A stretch of 17,541 bases of DNA. It comes from Lentisphaerota bacterium (GTDB lineage Bacteria; Verrucomicrobiota; Kiritimatiellia; RFP12; UBA1067). This document shows, piece after piece, positions 16,197-17,541 of the stretch. How positions within the stretch are numbered: the stretch's first letter is position 1; each line of letters begins with the position of its first letter. The position numbers and the translations under genes were made by a program. The stretch spans positions 1-17,541 of the forward strand of contig SUVZ01000029.1 in NCBI GenBank assembly GCA_015061765.1, in the 5' to 3' direction. The notes under the pieces were generated by a model. That model saw nothing but the letters and a program-made list of their open reading frames with translations, ran no database searches and had not been told where the DNA came from.

Positions 16197-16223
16197 ATGT
16201 GACATACCCCGCGATAATGTGAC
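16197..16223. repeat. Pair of ATGTGAC direct repeats, 20 bp apart
   Basis: ATGTGAC occurs at 16197-16203 and 16217-16223, exactly 20 bp apart (two helical turns), each preceded by GAT one base upstream (GATGATGTGAC and GATAATGTGAC). They lie just downstream of the predicted start of the orphan gene's transcript. They could bind a regulator on one helix face. Tandem GTCACAT-type repeats also occur at the ends of some IS21-family elements as I recall, so a relic insertion-sequence end is an alternative. Confidence 0.4.
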
Positions 16224-16233
16224 GTGCAATGGA

Positions 16234-16285
16234 ACTATCTCAAATCCCATTTTTGGAGTCAACGCTTTTTTATTATTTTTTTTCA
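16234..16285 (-). promoter_or_regulatory. Strong promoter of the orphan gene (A-tract UP element, -35, extended -10)
   Basis: On the minus strand, TTGACT (16257-16262, 5/6 match) and GATAGT (16234-16239, 4/6 match) are separated by exactly 17 bp, and TGA before the -10 supplies the extended element. Directly upstream is a run of nearly pure A/T (about 16264-16284) that would act as an UP element. Predicted start is near 16227, leaving about 114 nt of untranslated leader. Confidence 0.55.
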
Positions 16286-16317
16286 TTGTCGGATGAATGT
16301 GTGGAAGGGAGGATTTG

Positions 16318-16326
16318 TGGTAAAAT
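16318..16326 (+). promoter_or_regulatory. Extended -10 promoter of the ABC ATPase gene, near-leaderless
   Basis: TGGTAAAAT is an extended -10 element (TAAAAT, 5/6 match). No good -35 lies 17 bp upstream. Transcription should start near 16333, only about 6 nt before the ATG at 16339, too short for a Shine-Dalgarno; the purine-rich GGGAGG further upstream is too far away to serve the ATG. Confidence 0.45.
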
Positions 16327-16338
16327 GCACGGTTGTTT

Positions 16339-17352
16339 ATGGCAACGGTTGTATTCGATAGAGTGAGCAAGATCTACACGCGAGGCGACGCGCCCGCGGT
16401 GGACGGGTTTTCGCTTGAAGTTGCCGACGGCGAATTCCTGGTCCTGGTGGGTCCGTCAGGTTGCGGAAAGTCGACTACGCTCCGCATGGTTGCGGGGCTG
16501 GAGCTACCCACGTCCGGGAAGATATCCATCGGTGGGCGGAACGTGACGAATCTGCCGCCGAAGGACCGCGACATCGCGATGGTGTTCCAGAACTACGCGC
16601 TCTATCCGCACATGACGGTGCAGGAGAACCTTTCGTTCGCCCTGAAGCTCCGCAAGATACCCAAGGACGAGATCCTCCGTCGCACTTCCGCCGCCGCCGA
16701 GACGCTTGGCCTTACGCCATACCTGAAACGCCTGCCGAAGGCGCTCTCCGGCGGGCAGCGTCAGCGAGTTGCGCTCGGCCGCGCCATCGTGCGCAATCCC
16801 AGCGTGTTCCTTTTCGACGAGCCGCTTTCGAATCTCGACGCAAAGATGCGCGTGGAGATGCGTGCGGAGATTGTGCGTCTGCACCGCCGTCTCGGAGCCA
16901 CGATGATATACGTGACGCATGACCAGACGGAGGCCATGACAATGGGTACGCGCATCGTCGTGATGAACGGCGGCCGCATCCAGCAGGCGGCACCGCCGAT
17001 GGAGGTGTATGAGCGTCCGTCGAACACGTTCGTCGCCTCGTTCATCGGGACGCCGCCGATGAACCTTTTCCCTCCCGGCATCCTTGATTTGGGCAGGACG
17101 GTTGGCGTGCGTCCCGAAAACATCAGGATGTCCGCCGGCGGCAATGCGGACGGGAGGGGGCTGCCGGCGACGGTTGATCTCATCGAGCCGCTGGGAAGCG
17201 AGACGCTCGTCCATTGCGTCACGGAGGACCGCGGCGTGAAGGTTACGGTGCGCGTCCAGCACGGTGCCGGCAACGTCGTTGGCGTTGCGGCGGGCGCCCA
17301 TGTCGTCCTTTCTCCCGACATGGGCAAGGCAGTGGTGTTCGACAGAGCTTAA
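16339..17352 (+). CDS. ABC transporter ATP-binding subunit, MsmX/UgpC/MalK type
   Basis: This 337-residue ATPase powers carbohydrate importers of the CUT1 type. Motifs in order are Walker [10 protein letters not shown] (38-46), Q-loop Gln84 ([13 protein letters not shown]), signature [14 protein letters not shown] (136-149), Walker [17 protein letters not shown] (Asp160, Glu161) and the H-loop His194 ([13 protein letters not shown]). The region after about 235 ([19 protein letters not shown]) is the TOBE-type regulatory domain. The start is ATG 16339; an upstream in-frame TTG at 16333 is less likely. No permease or binding-protein gene is in view, so it may be a shared ATPase serving several transporters, as MsmX does. 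The next gene's ribosome binding site begins at its stop codon, indicating one operon. Confidence 0.93.
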   Translation: MATVVFDRVSKIYTRGDAPAVDGFSLEVADGEFLVLVGPSGCGKSTTLRMVAGLELPTSGKISIGGRNVTNLPPKDRDIAMVFQNYALYPHMTVQENLSFALKLRKIPKDEILRRTSAAAETLGLTPYLKRLPKALSGGQRQRVALGRAIVRNPSVFLFDEPLSNLDAKMRVEMRAEIVRLHRRLGATMIYVTHDQTEAMTMGTRIVVMNGGRIQQAAPPMEVYERPSNTFVASFIGTPPMNLFPPGILDLGRTVGVRPENIRMSAGGNADGRGLPATVDLIEPLGSETLVHCVTEDRGVKVTVRVQHGAGNVVGVAAGAHVVLSPDMGKAVVFDRA

Positions 17353-17364
17353 GGAGGTGTACCG

Positions 17365-17541
17365 ATGAACATTGACATTTTCGACAAGGCCGCGGATTTC
17401 CTGCCTGACGAATGCTTCAGGCTGCCGCCGGATGTTGCTATAATCCTCGGAAGCGGCTGGGGTGATTCCCTGAACAAGGATGGCGTACTCTGTCGCCTTT
17501 CGTATGCGGACATTCCGGGAATGGGCGCAACGACGGTAGCC
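17365..17541 (+). CDS. Purine nucleoside phosphorylase, 5' part only
   Basis: 59 codons are present and the gene runs off the window end. AAGGAGG (17351-17357, overlapping the ATPase stop) lies 7 nt before the ATG. The segment VAIILGSGWGDSLN followed by SYADIPGMGATTVA matches the N-terminal phosphate-binding region of trimeric PNP-family enzymes, which normally reads ILGSGLG and is followed by an IP-F/M-P/G-x-x-TV motif. These enzymes split purine nucleosides with phosphate to a base and ribose-1-phosphate. Leu to Trp within the LGSGLG motif is a mild deviation. Pairing with a sugar-type ABC ATPase may point to nucleoside salvage. Confidence 0.8.
   Translation, partial: MNIDIFDKAADFLPDECFRLPPDVAIILGSGWGDSLNKDGVLCRLSYADIPGMGATTVA

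Noticed and set aside
16262..16285. T-rich run on the plus strand as an intrinsic terminator
   Set aside because: No GC-rich hairpin precedes it, and no plus-strand gene ends nearby. It is better explained as the A-tract UP element of the minus-strand promoter.
1..17541. CRISPR array, tRNA, rRNA, prophage or complete transposon
   Set aside because: No regularly spaced repeats, cloverleaf-like sequence, phage or transposase proteins were seen on either strand.

Overview
The window reads as a secreted glycan-degradation locus from a bacterium of the PVC superphylum. A gut member of Kiritimatiellota or Lentisphaerae fits best. This placement is an inference, resting on moderately high GC, an XylR-type regulator (sugar-binding domain plus AraC-type helix-turn-helix), a dense set of secreted glycosidases, and an Ig-like/SUMF1 secreted protein. 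No rRNA, tRNA, CRISPR array, transposase or integrase was seen.

Layout. (1) Positions 1-606 hold the 3' end of a secreted-type beta-propeller gene resembling oligogalacturonate lyases (PL22). (2) It converges on an XylR-like regulator (659-1852, minus). (3) A 138-bp divergent control region carries back-to-back extended -10 promoters; the plus-strand one places transcription start almost on the ATG. (4) Positions 1991-14630 form a tight run of seven plus-strand genes, probably one operon. In order they encode a GH20/GH67-like secreted glycosidase, a sugar-porter MFS transporter, an AGE-type N-acylglucosamine 2-epimerase, a giant secreted GH43-GH2-GH43 protein, a small secreted protein, a secreted Ig-like/SUMF1 protein, and a 956-residue secreted glycosidase-like protein of unidentified family. 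Gene spacing runs from a 16-nt overlap to 26 nt. (5) Positions 14631-14772 are a convergent gap with a near-perfect 24-bp palindrome. (6) An orphan 446-residue cytosolic-looking protein of unknown function lies on the minus strand (14773-16113), with a strong predicted promoter and a roughly 114-nt leader. (7) Positions 16339-17541 hold an MsmX/UgpC-type ABC ATPase followed by the start of a purine nucleoside phosphorylase gene, which looks like housekeeping sequence flanking the island.

How the genes may work together (inference). The regulator senses a sugar and controls the divergent operon. The secreted hydrolases (two GH43 sites and one GH2 site on one chain, a GH20/GH67-like enzyme, and the unknown barrel enzyme) cut a branched glycan outside the cytoplasm. 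The MFS porter imports a released sugar and the epimerase converts it. The epimerase looks closest to renin-binding-protein-type GlcNAc/ManNAc epimerases, while the regulator and GH43 domains suggest pentose-containing hemicellulose, so the true substrate is open. The strongest oddities are the GH43-GH2-GH43 fusion with a collapsed phosphodiesterase-like linker, the leaderless promoter pattern, the unidentified 956-residue enzyme, and the orphan 446-residue protein.
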